Source: Flavobacterium arcticum | GTDB lineage: Bacteria > Bacteroidota > Bacteroidia > Flavobacteriales > Flavobacteriaceae | DNA length: 64,000 bases | Direction: 5' to 3' | NCBI RefSeq assembly: GCF_003344925.1 | Contig: NZ_CP031188.1 | Span: 2,463,001 to 2,527,000 of the forward strand | Shown here: piece by piece, positions 8,726 through 16,637 of the stretch | How positions within the stretch are numbered: position 1 is the stretch's first letter | Layout: each line of letters starts with the position of its first letter | The notes under the pieces: generated by a model | What the model was told of the DNA's origin: nothing | Databases searched by the model: none | Seen by the model: only the letters and a program-made list of their open reading frames with translations | Position numbers and translations under genes: made by a program

Positions 8726-8792
8726 TGTCATTCTGAAAGTAGCGAAGCGTATTGAAGAATCTAATTGAGATTCTTCCTTTGTCAAAATGACA
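8726..8792. repeat. REP-like palindromic intergenic repeat (CATTCTGA type)
   Basis: An imperfect long palindrome with outer arms TGTCATT/AATGACA and a perfect inner stem, GAAGAATCT with AGATTCTTC around AATTG. It contains the phrase GTCATTCTGA and a GCGAAGCG core, as in dispersed intergenic elements common in Bacteroidota genomes. It lies between two convergent genes and may also help termination. Confidence 0.7.
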
Positions 8793-8830
8793 AACAGCCT
8801 CCTTTTCATATATAAATAACAGAATAGTAA

Positions 8831-11167
8831 TTATCCTATTACATCTAGTTTTGCAAAGCGAAGCAATAGTTTTTTAATACCGCCTACTTCAAATTTTATC
8901 TCGGCTTTTTTATCGCCTCCTACCCCTTCTAGGTTAAGTACTTGCCCTTTACCAAAACGCTCGTGCATTACTACATTACCTATAGCAAGTTTAGTATCTG
9001 GTGTATTACTACTCTGTGTAGTAGGTCGCGATACCGGTTTTAGTCTGCGTATGTTAGCATCGGGCTTAGGGTCGTTATCTGTAATCCATTTGGGTGGTGT
9101 ACCACTTGTTGGTTTTACCTGTCGTAACTTCGACTTATCTACATCGCCAAAAATATCTGTATTAATTCTCGGTTTATACTTATAACCTGTTTCTATAGGA
9201 GTAAGGTATTCCAAATAGCTATCGGTTATCTCCTCAATAAATCGCGAAGGCTCACTATCTACCAGTTTACCCCAACGGTAGCGCGACTGTGCATAGGTCA
9301 AGTATGCCTGATGCTCGGCACGGGTAAGTGCTACATAAAACAAACGGCGTTCTTCTTCCAGTTCGCTACGGGTACTCATACTCATTCCACTTGGAAATAA
9401 ATCTTCCTCCATTCCTACAATAAACACATATGGGAATTCCAGTCCCTTTGCTAAGTGAATAGTCATTAAAGCTACCCTGTCATCATCGCCAGTATCTTTA
9501 TCTAGGTCGGTAGCAAGAGCTACATCTTCCAAAAATTCTGATAATGCACCACGTGCGCCATCTACCTCTTTTTGCCCTTCAATAAAATCTTTAATACCGT
9601 TTAGTAGCTCCTCTATATTTTCAATACGAGCAATACCTTCGGGGGTAGCATCTTTTTTAAGTTCCTGTATAAGTCCCGTTTTTTTGGTAATGTGTTCGGC
9701 TAAATAAAAAGCATCATACGATTGATCAATCACTTGGAAACTTTTTATCATAGTCACAAAATCTTGCAGCTTATTTTTAGTCCCCGAGTTAAGTTTAAGG
9801 TCTATCCTGTCGAGGTTTTCCATTACATCAAATACCGTGCGTCCATAATGATTGGCTGCAACGGTAAGTTTTTCAAGCGTAGTTCCCCCTATTCCCCTTG
9901 CCGGGTAGTTAATAACCCGCATTAACGCCTCTTCATCTTTCGGGTTGATTACCAGCCTTAAATAAGCAAGTACATCTTTAATCTCTTTACGTTGGTAAAA
10001 TGACAATCCTCCATATATCCTGTACGGAATATCACGTTTACGCAAAGCATCCTCCATAGCACGCGATTGCGCATTGGTTCGATACAATATGGCAAAACTT
10101 CCGTTTTTTAACTGCTCGCGCATTTTATGCTCAAAAATGGTACTTGCCACAAAACGTCCCTCTTCGCCATCGGTAAGGCTGCGGTGCACTTTTATTTTTG
10201 GTCCTTCGTCATTGGCTGTCCAAACTACTTTGTCAAGCTTGGTTTGGTTTTTATCTATAATAGAGTTAGCTGCCTCTACAATGTTTTTTGTAGAACGGTA
10301 GTTTTGCTCCAGTCGGTACATTTGTACATTATCATAATCCTTCTGGAAGTTCAAAATGTTATTAATATTTGCACCCCTAAAAGCATAAATACTCTGTGCA
10401 TCATCACCTACCACACATATATTCTGGAACCGATCGCTCAAAGCACGTACTATTAAGTACTGTGAATGGTTAGTATCCTGATACTCATCTACCAATATGT
10501 ATTTAAAACGGTTTTGGTACTTCATCAATACCTCTGGAAAACGATTTAATAATTCATTGGTACGCAGCAATAAATCATCAAAATCCATTGCACCTGCTTT
10601 AAAACAACGCTCTACATAGTGTTCATAAATTTCGCCTAGTCGTGGTTTTTTAGACATTGCATCGGCTTCCTGAAGTTCAGGGTCGTTATAATATGCTTTT
10701 ACGGTAATTAAGCTATTTTTATAACTCGATATACGGCTAAGTACTTGTTTGGGCTTATAAACATCCCTATCAAGCTGCATTTCTTTTATAATAGAACTTA
10801 TAAGCCTTACACTATCTTGCGTATCATATATCGTAAAATTGGAAGGAAAGCCCAATTTTTCACCTTCAAAACGCAATATTTTTGCAAATATAGAGTGAAA
10901 TGTTCCCATCCAAAGGTTCTTCACTTCAGATGAACCTACAATATCGGCAATACGTGTTTTCATTTCGCGCGCTGCCTTGTTGGTAAAGGTTAGCGAAAGT
11001 ATATTAAAAGCATCTACCCCTTGACTCATCAAGTAGGCAATACGCATAGTAAGTACACGGGTTTTACCCGATCCTGCACCCGCTATCACTATCATAGGAC
11101 CATCTTTTTGGAGTGTAGGTGCTTGTTGTGCTTCGTTTAACTGACTTATATATTTTTGGATTTCCAT
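8831..11167 (-). CDS. ATP-dependent DNA helicase UvrD/PcrA
   Basis: A superfamily 1A 3'-5' helicase of 778 residues acting in nucleotide-excision and mismatch repair and in clearing replication or transcription conflicts. Motifs in order: Walker A AGAGSGKT (about 29-36); TFTNKAAREM (Ia); DEYQDTN (Walker B, about 227); GDDAQSIYAFRGA (III); LEQNYRST (IV); TIHLAKGLEFPYVF (V); and VALTRAEH (VI). A low-complexity linker leads to a C-terminal Tudor-like segment, VMHERFGKGQVLNLEG, as in PcrA/UvrD where it contacts RNA polymerase. It has its own -7 box. Confidence 0.95.
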   Translation of the reverse strand: MEIQKYISQLNEAQQAPTLQKDGPMIVIAGAGSGKTRVLTMRIAYLMSQGVDAFNILSLTFTNKAAREMKTRIADIVGSSEVKNLWMGTFHSIFAKILRFEGEKLGFPSNFTIYDTQDSVRLISSIIKEMQLDRDVYKPKQVLSRISSYKNSLITVKAYYNDPELQEADAMSKKPRLGEIYEHYVERCFKAGAMDFDDLLLRTNELLNRFPEVLMKYQNRFKYILVDEYQDTNHSQYLIVRALSDRFQNICVVGDDAQSIYAFRGANINNILNFQKDYDNVQMYRLEQNYRSTKNIVEAANSIIDKNQTKLDKVVWTANDEGPKIKVHRSLTDGEEGRFVASTIFEHKMREQLKNGSFAILYRTNAQSRAMEDALRKRDIPYRIYGGLSFYQRKEIKDVLAYLRLVINPKDEEALMRVINYPARGIGGTTLEKLTVAANHYGRTVFDVMENLDRIDLKLNSGTKNKLQDFVTMIKSFQVIDQSYDAFYLAEHITKKTGLIQELKKDATPEGIARIENIEELLNGIKDFIEGQKEVDGARGALSEFLEDVALATDLDKDTGDDDRVALMTIHLAKGLEFPYVFIVGMEEDLFPSGMSMSTRSELEEERRLFYVALTRAEHQAYLTYAQSRYRWGKLVDSEPSRFIEEITDSYLEYLTPIETGYKYKPRINTDIFGDVDKSKLRQVKPTSGTPPKWITDNDPKPDANIRRLKPVSRPTTQSSNTPDTKLAIGNVVMHERFGKGQVLNLEGVGGDKKAEIKFEVGGIKKLLLRFAKLDVIG

Positions 11168-11183
11168 AGTAATTGCAAAGTAG

Positions 11184-11191
11184 CAAAAATA
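11184..11191 (-). promoter_or_regulatory. uvrD/pcrA promoter -7 box
   Basis: TATTTTTG on the minus strand, 16 bases before the helicase start and directly after the upstream gene's stop. It implies a very short leader. Confidence 0.5.
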
Positions 11192-11192
11192 A

Positions 11193-11606
11193 CTATTTTA
11201 AGCGAGAAACCCTTTGTGATATGCGATTGTAAATAAACAAATAATCAACAGTTGCCGCAGCCAATATTCCTATAAAATAAGCCAACAAATCGCTATATAA
11301 AAAACCTGAACCTAAAATTAGTTTTCCCAGTAGCGTTTGTCGTATAATATTAAGCCATTCTGCTTGATATAGTTGACTTAGCTCAATAGTATAACAAATA
11401 AGTAACCCTGTTATAGCTCTAAACGTTATGTTCTTCTTTATGAATATAAAACAAACAACGTAATACATCATAAAAGCATACAATACATCACCTGCATATA
11501 AATTAACCACATCGGGAAACCACATTTTTTTACTGCGTACAAATAATCCTGAAACAATAGTAAGTACTATAGCAAGTATATAAATAAGTCTTTTTTTATT
11601 TTTCAT
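11193..11606 (-). CDS. DUF2809 family membrane protein
   Basis: A 137-residue integral membrane protein with about four to five hydrophobic segments (near 6-24, 40-56, 61-75 and 100-122). The polar pattern YAGDVLYAFMMYY, ELSQLYQAEWLN and SGFLYSDLLAYFIG matches the VanZ-like DUF2809 family. No biochemical role is known for it. Its own -7 box lies 17 bases upstream. The helicase gene follows 25 bp later on the same strand but has a separate promoter box. Confidence 0.75.
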   Translation of the reverse strand: MKNKKRLIYILAIVLTIVSGLFVRSKKMWFPDVVNLYAGDVLYAFMMYYVVCFIFIKKNITFRAITGLLICYTIELSQLYQAEWLNIIRQTLLGKLILGSGFLYSDLLAYFIGILAAATVDYLFIYNRISQRVSRLK

Positions 11607-11623
11607 AACCTCTGCAAGTATGC

Positions 11624-11631
11624 CAAATATA
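11624..11631 (-). promoter_or_regulatory. DUF2809 gene promoter -7 box
   Basis: TATATTTG on the minus strand, 17 bases before the start codon. Confidence 0.45.
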
Positions 11632-11747
11632 ATTGTTAATTATTTTGTGTGTGCCTTTATTCATTAAAGTTTATTACTATTTTAGCTCTTCACAATTTTT
11701 ATTAAAGTAACCTCGTTACAACATACAATAACCTAAACACTACCTTA

Positions 11748-12281
11748 ATGGATACTGACAGAATTTTAGATCTTTTATTTTATGTACTTGCTGGAGTTTT
11801 ACCTGCAATTATAACAGGTCTTGTTGCCTACTACTTTTTTAAAATGCATACGGCTAATGAGGAAGGTCGTCGTCGTTACCTCATCCATAAAGAGGGTCAA
11901 AAAAATGCGATGCCTATTCGCCTACAAGCTTATGAGAGATTAGTGTTATTTTTAGAACGCATCAACCCTTCTAGCCTGCTTATCAGGGTAGCCCCACAAT
12001 CGTCTAATAAAAAAGACTATGAAGACTACCTCATCAGTCAGATTGAGCAAGAATATGAGCATAACTTAACACAACAAATATATGTTTCGGCTGAGAGTTG
12101 GGACATTATTACAACTACAAAAAATGCTACAATACAACTAATACGAAAATCGAATATAGACGATACTATTGATACCGCCGATAAACTACGTGAGGTAATA
12201 CTTACTGACCTTTTTGACAAGCAAAGCCCCAGTAATGTGGCTGTTGCCTATCTAAAAAATGAGGTGGGAGAAATGTGGTAA
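11748..12281 (+). CDS. Hypothetical membrane-anchored protein
   Basis: A 177-residue protein with one N-terminal transmembrane segment (about 9-31) and then a mostly helical cytoplasmic domain. The juxtamembrane region is strongly charged (HTANEEGRRRYLIHKEGQKN), suggesting an Nout-Cin orientation. No family with a known function is recognised. Conserved-looking features are YERLVLFLERINP and LISQIEQEYEHNLTQQIYV. It is single-gene, with a strong terminator 39 bp after the stop. Confidence 0.65.
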   Translation: MDTDRILDLLFYVLAGVLPAIITGLVAYYFFKMHTANEEGRRRYLIHKEGQKNAMPIRLQAYERLVLFLERINPSSLLIRVAPQSSNKKDYEDYLISQIEQEYEHNLTQQIYVSAESWDIITTTKNATIQLIRKSNIDDTIDTADKLREVILTDLFDKQSPSNVAVAYLKNEVGEMW

Positions 12282-12319
12282 ACATTATAAAACAAAACTA
12301 CTTTTATAGTACGGTATAG

Positions 12320-12351
12320 AAAAGATACTTAATTATTAAGTGTCTTTTTTT
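12320..12351 (+). terminator. Terminator after the 11748-12281 gene
   Basis: A 12-bp stem (AAAAGATACTTA with TAAGTGTCTTTT, one T-G wobble), a 5-base loop and a run of seven T. Confidence 0.8.
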
Positions 12352-12354
12352 GAT

Positions 12355-12362
12355 TATGTTTG
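12355..12362 (+). promoter_or_regulatory. -7 box of the secreted protein gene at 12379
   Basis: TATGTTTG matches TAnnTTTG and ends 16 bases before the ATG at 12379. This supports that start over an in-frame GTG at 12340, which lies inside the preceding terminator. Confidence 0.5.
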
Positions 12363-12378
12363 TAACTCAAACAAGGTT

Positions 12379-12984
12379 ATGAAACAACTTATTCTCACAT
12401 TTTTACTACTCAATATCGTAACATCTTTTGCACAAAGGCGATTTGAAAATAAAACATTCGGTTTCTCCATGCAAGAACCTATGGGGTGGATATGGGGAAA
12501 TGAAGATGACCTTGCCCGCAACTTGGATAAGCTAGATATTGACGAAGAGAAGCTTTTAAAAATAATTAAAGAACACGAAGGCTCTGTACTCATATTATCT
12601 GTTTATAAATATAACCCGCAAACGCATAAAGGTCTTGTACCCGCTATACAAATAAACGTTCGTGAAAGGAATAATGATGATTTTGGTGCTTTTAAATCTG
12701 ACATCATCAGGAGTGCAAGGAGTTTTGACGGACTATATGACGATTTTGAGTTTATAGAAGAACCTAAGAATATAAAAATATCGCATATAAAGAGCATATA
12801 CTTCGTGACTAAGTTTACCATGCATACCGAAAATGGGCAAACACACAGAGTACGCAGCAGGATATACGTTATTCCTTGGAAACACTACTACTTTCAGATA
12901 AACATGACCGACGACCTTATGGGTGAAGATTGCAGTAAAGAATTTTTACGACTGATAAAAACTATAAAAATTAAGAGAAAGTAA
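12379..12984 (+). CDS. Secreted protein with a PsbP/DcrB-like pattern
   Basis: A 201-residue exported protein. The start at 12379 gives a clean Sec signal peptide (MKQLILTFLLLNIVTSFAQ); an in-frame GTG 39 bases earlier lies within a terminator and is rejected. The mature part begins FENKTFGFSMQEPMGWIW, the 'F-x-I/M-x-x-P-x-G-W' opening seen in PsbP/DcrB-like folds. It ends in a strand-rich section with WKHYYFQINMT. No catalytic motif is visible and the role is unknown. It converges with the M1 peptidase gene, with only 9 bp between stops. Confidence 0.65.
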   Translation: MKQLILTFLLLNIVTSFAQRRFENKTFGFSMQEPMGWIWGNEDDLARNLDKLDIDEEKLLKIIKEHEGSVLILSVYKYNPQTHKGLVPAIQINVRERNNDDFGAFKSDIIRSARSFDGLYDDFEFIEEPKNIKISHIKSIYFVTKFTMHTENGQTHRVRSRIYVIPWKHYYFQINMTDDLMGEDCSKEFLRLIKTIKIKRK

Positions 12985-12993
12985 TTACTCTAG

Positions 12994-15120
12994 TTACTCA
13001 TCTAATAATTGTTGTAACTTCTTCTGTTCTGCCTGTGGTAATCCTGACATAATCCCTTCAAAAAAGGCACGGTAGCCATCACGTTTTAATAATGTACGGA
13101 TGCTTTCACGACCAAACTTGGCAAACTGCCACTTGTGGTGCAGCGTAGCATTAACAAGGTTAGCCCATACCACAGGGTCAGGTTTATTTATATATAACAA
13201 ATTCGTAAGTGCATTTTGGCGTACTGTACTCTCATATCGAGGTGAAGCATACCCTTGTAATTCAGCATAAATTTCAGGTTTTTCAGCTTCACGATACTCA
13301 GGTGTGGCATAAGCAAGTGTTAGCCAAAGTATGCGTAAGTTTTTATCGTTAAAACCTACCCAACCATCCGATAAATCCAATAACTCAGGGCGTTTTTCAG
13401 GATAACGGCTATACAAAACATTCAACGCTATTTCGCGAGTAATGTAGGACTTGTCCTGTAATAACGATTTATACTCTTCATAGAATGTATCAGGAAAAGT
13501 AGTAACCGTTCGGGCTATTGCCTGTCGTAATTTAATATCGCCACTTGCCATAGCGAGCTGTATTAATTCTGCTTTATCATCAAACGGTACATCAGCCATT
13601 TGCAGTAATACTTCTTCCTTTACAGGATAGTACATATCCGATTGTAATATTTGTTTAAATGTCGGCTTTTTCTCACCAAAACGTTTGTCTTGTAACTCGC
13701 CCAATTTAAAATACAGTTGTATAAACTCATTTTTATTAAGTAGTGCAATAGCTTCTTGCACTTCAAAACCTCCTTTTTCTAGCCAACGTTCTTTGAAAGC
13801 TGTAGTATCATAATCTGATACTTTATTAATTTCGGCTAAAAAATCGTCGGTAGTGACATTACTATAGGCATATTTTTCGAGATAATTTTTTACTGCCGCT
13901 CGGAAAGCCTCATGCCCTACTCCTTCGCGCAATACGTGTAGTGCCCAAGCTCCTTTTTGATAAAACGTAAGCGAACTTGCCTTTTCGTTCAGTATTGGTA
14001 TCGTGTCAGTTTTAGCAAAACGTTGCAGGCGTTCTGCCATTTCATATAATTCATAATTAAAATGATCATCGCCAAAAAGCTCCTGTTCGGCAAGTAAGGC
14101 ATAATACGTTGCAAACCCCTCCTGTAGCCAATGATGCTTACCCGATTTTGCCGTAATAAGATCGCCAAACCATTGATGAGCAAGCTCATGTGCATTGACA
14201 TTAATATAGGTTTTATCATTAAAGCCTATGGAATCGACTACAAAATCCTGCGAAAAAATAGTCGAAGTAGTATTTTCCATACCGGCATATAAAAAGTCTT
14301 GCACAGGCACTTGTCGGTACACGCCCCAAGCATACGGAACGTCAATTGCTGACTCAAAAAAATCAAATATCTGCTTACTGTAACGATACGTAGGTTCTCG
14401 TTTATCTTTATCTTCTGGGTGGTAATAAAATTCGAGTGGTGTTCCAGATGCGGTAATACTCGTTTGTTTTTCAAACTTACCTATAGCTAACATTACCAGA
14501 TAGCTACTCATAGGGTGTTGCATACTATAACTAACAGTATATAAGCTACTATCATTTTTATCTATAGTACTAGTATGTTCCCCATTAGCTAATACTGTAT
14601 AGTTTTTATCAAAATCAACAGAAAGATTAAAAATCACCTTCTCGTTCATATCATCAAAACTAGGTAACCAATGACTTGTATATTTACCCTGCCCCTGTGT
14701 CCATATTTGTATATCTTTTTCCTCGCTGGCATCTGTGATACTAAGCGAAGTCGAAGCATCTGTATCTAACACTACAAAATAGAGTGCTTTTTTAGGTTGT
14801 ACCGAGTAACTGAATGTTACTGTATTATTCCCTTTTTTATAACCTTTATACAGCTTTAATGCAGATGCTGAATTTACCCAACCTGCTTTTTTACCGTTAA
14901 TGGTAACATTAGTAAACTGCATATTACGGGCATCAATATATATAGTATCTGTTTTTTTGTCCAATACCTCAAAAGTATAGGTTACCGTACCTATTACTTT
15001 TTGCTGCGGTACATCAAAACTAATAGCTGCATTGCAGGTTTTAAAATCTACCTTTTGTACTTGTTGAGCAAAAGATAAAGAGGTTATAAAGAGGGAAAGG
15101 AGAAATATATAGAGTTTCAT
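12994..15120 (-). CDS. M1 family aminopeptidase, secreted
   Basis: A 708-residue zinc aminopeptidase that removes N-terminal residues from peptides. A signal peptide occupies residues 1-18 (ending SLSFAQ). The exopeptidase motif appears as AGMENTTS (the family's GAMEN loop). Zinc ligands are H311-E312-x2-H315 in NAHELAHQWFG, with the third ligand E334 in WLQEGFATYY at the standard 18-residue spacing. The C-terminal 250 residues are helical and HEAT-like. The beta-strand N-terminal domain is complete. It is probably periplasmic; no sorting domain is seen. A decayed copy of its promoter and first codons lies at about 16.1 kb. Confidence 0.94.
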   Translation of the reverse strand: MKLYIFLLSLFITSLSFAQQVQKVDFKTCNAAISFDVPQQKVIGTVTYTFEVLDKKTDTIYIDARNMQFTNVTINGKKAGWVNSASALKLYKGYKKGNNTVTFSYSVQPKKALYFVVLDTDASTSLSITDASEEKDIQIWTQGQGKYTSHWLPSFDDMNEKVIFNLSVDFDKNYTVLANGEHTSTIDKNDSSLYTVSYSMQHPMSSYLVMLAIGKFEKQTSITASGTPLEFYYHPEDKDKREPTYRYSKQIFDFFESAIDVPYAWGVYRQVPVQDFLYAGMENTTSTIFSQDFVVDSIGFNDKTYINVNAHELAHQWFGDLITAKSGKHHWLQEGFATYYALLAEQELFGDDHFNYELYEMAERLQRFAKTDTIPILNEKASSLTFYQKGAWALHVLREGVGHEAFRAAVKNYLEKYAYSNVTTDDFLAEINKVSDYDTTAFKERWLEKGGFEVQEAIALLNKNEFIQLYFKLGELQDKRFGEKKPTFKQILQSDMYYPVKEEVLLQMADVPFDDKAELIQLAMASGDIKLRQAIARTVTTFPDTFYEEYKSLLQDKSYITREIALNVLYSRYPEKRPELLDLSDGWVGFNDKNLRILWLTLAYATPEYREAEKPEIYAELQGYASPRYESTVRQNALTNLLYINKPDPVVWANLVNATLHHKWQFAKFGRESIRTLLKRDGYRAFFEGIMSGLPQAEQKKLQQLLDE

Positions 15121-15137
15121 TACTTTTATACTTTCTG

Positions 15138-15145
15138 CAAATATA
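15138..15145 (-). promoter_or_regulatory. M1 aminopeptidase promoter -7 box
   Basis: TATATTTG on the minus strand, 17 bases before the ATG. Confidence 0.5.
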
Positions 15146-15196
15146 AGTAAAAGCTACCCTTCCTTAAAGTAAGTATAATGACTACAATTATTATAA

Positions 15197-16015
15197 TTAT
15201 TTCCTGAATTTTATAAATAAGTCTTTAAAGGCTATACCTACCCTTAATCGTTGTGTATCTTGATTGTAGTTTATTAAGTCTTCTGAGTAGCCTAAAAAAT
15301 ATTGTAGATAAATATACTGATTACTTGTTTTAGAAATTCGGAAATTTAGCCCCAATAGCATACTTCCTTTCCAATCGAGACTATATGCCTTTCTAAATTC
15401 ACTTTCAAAAATAAAGGAATTATTTAATTTATAATCTAGTTCTAACTGTTGAAAACCTCTATAGTCAGTAATATCACTATTACCATCTAAATTCCCTACA
15501 GGTAGCCATACTTTTATTTTACCCGTTAATCTATCCGATAAAAAACGCATGTATGATAGCGATACATAATTCCAGCTTCTGGAATTTTCTAAATCTCTAC
15601 CGTTTGATTGGTGTTCAAACTGAAACATTAAAATTTCATTAAGTCTTGAATTTTTAAAAAATGGTTTCATAATAGCAAAACCAGGATTATAATTAATTTC
15701 TCTAAAGGGGACTGATTCCTTATAAATATCCCAAAAGGCTATTTGTCTGTAAGTAAAAAACGCATAAGTATTCCATGGCAATGCCGAGTTGGTAAGGCGT
15801 TGTTTAAAACCTATTTGAAATTTAGCATCGCTATTATCAGAGTCTGGTGTTTTTCCTAGTGTACTACCTGTTATAAGATAATTATCGCCATAAATGGTAA
15901 AAGAAGGCATCTCTTTAATTATATTTTTAAAAGAAATACTATCAGTTACTAGCTTGTTTTGTGCTGAAATTTTACAAACAAATAATAACAGCATAAGAAG
16001 TGGAGCTTTTTTCAT
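15197..16015 (-). CDS. pldA: Outer-membrane phospholipase A (OMPLA)
   Basis: A 272-residue beta-barrel phospholipase that hydrolyses misplaced outer-leaflet phospholipids. The signal peptide ends KISAQ. The catalytic triad is present at conserved spacing: His135 and Ser137 in FEHQSNGRD, and Asn149 in SRSWNYV (14 residues after the His, as in E. coli). Other family marks are YLITGS near the N-terminus, the YTQ-like FTYRQIAFWDIY, and the E-R-Y-like PFREINYNPG segment. It lies 76 bp downstream of the M1 peptidase promoter region but has its own -7 box. In the outer membrane it should be active only as a calcium-dependent dimer (family knowledge). Confidence 0.9.
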   Translation of the reverse strand: MKKAPLLMLLLFVCKISAQNKLVTDSISFKNIIKEMPSFTIYGDNYLITGSTLGKTPDSDNSDAKFQIGFKQRLTNSALPWNTYAFFTYRQIAFWDIYKESVPFREINYNPGFAIMKPFFKNSRLNEILMFQFEHQSNGRDLENSRSWNYVSLSYMRFLSDRLTGKIKVWLPVGNLDGNSDITDYRGFQQLELDYKLNNSFIFESEFRKAYSLDWKGSMLLGLNFRISKTSNQYIYLQYFLGYSEDLINYNQDTQRLRVGIAFKDLFIKFRK

Positions 16016-16057
16016 TGGAATAGAAAGTCAATAATGATTCTTACGTAAAGTAAAACA

Positions 16058-16065
16058 CAAATATA
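16058..16065 (-). promoter_or_regulatory. pldA promoter -7 box
   Basis: TATATTTG on the minus strand, 42 bases before the pldA ATG. Confidence 0.45.
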
Positions 16066-16088
16066 GTATCTTTTAAACCTCCTTATAT

Positions 16089-16148
16089 AAAGAAATATAT
16101 ATAGGTTTCATTATTGTTATTATGCTTTCTGTAGATATAATTAAAAGC
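16089..16148 (-). pseudogene. Decayed copy of the M1 aminopeptidase promoter and start
   Basis: About 57 bases align with 15101-15155 (the -7 region, leader and first codons of the M1 peptidase gene) at roughly 85% identity by hand alignment, with a few small gaps. On the minus strand the copy reads MKPIYISLYKEV and then stop, against MKLYIFLLSLF in the intact gene. Its -7 box is mutated from TATATTTG to TATATCTA. No further aminopeptidase sequence follows; pldA does. This looks like a fragment left by duplication and deletion (inference). Confidence 0.55.
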
Positions 16149-16237
16149 AATATTTCTACTATATACCATTTATTTTGAAAAAACATTTAAAATTTACTTA
16201 ATTTGTATTTCAATTTTTAACTAAAATTTATTAAACA

Positions 16238-16585
16238 ATGAAAAAAAGTTACATTTATATTGTAGTAATAATGATTGCTATCTTAGGTGCTTATATTTAT
16301 AATCTATCAACAACTACTAAAAGAAATGAGATAGAAATAATACATATGAAACAACAAGAACGTTTAAAAGAAGTTGAAGCTAAACTAGAAACTGCTAGAG
16401 AAAACTTTAAACTAGCAGAAAAACAACTACAGGATTCTAAAAATTTTAAACTTTTACGTACACCAAATGAAAAAGCTCTACAGGTAAAAGCTGCAACCGA
16501 CATATATAATAACTGGAAAGAACAAGTTGAATATTTAGAAAACCAACGGCTAATGCTTAAAAATATTTTAACTAAAAATTACTAA
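16238..16585 (+). CDS. Small membrane-anchored coiled-coil protein
   Basis: A 115-residue protein. Residues 4-22 (YIYIVVIMIAILGAYIYNL) form an uncleaved signal anchor, and about 30-110 are a highly charged helix (KQQERLKEVEAKLETARENF) predicted by eye as coiled coil. There is no catalytic feature and no family recognised. It stands alone 52 bp before recG on the same strand. Low-complexity Lys/Glu content makes homology hard to judge. Confidence 0.6.
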   Translation: MKKSYIYIVVIMIAILGAYIYNLSTTTKRNEIEIIHMKQQERLKEVEAKLETARENFKLAEKQLQDSKNFKLLRTPNEKALQVKAATDIYNNWKEQVEYLENQRLMLKNILTKNY

Positions 16586-16637
16586 TTATAATAAATATTT
16601 TAATATAGCTTGATCTATTTTAGGTAGCCTAAATAAA

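Noticed and set aside
12340..12378. In-frame GTG extension of the secreted protein gene
   Set aside because: It lies within a terminator hairpin and T-run and removes the signal peptide from the N-terminus; ATG 12379 follows a -7 box.
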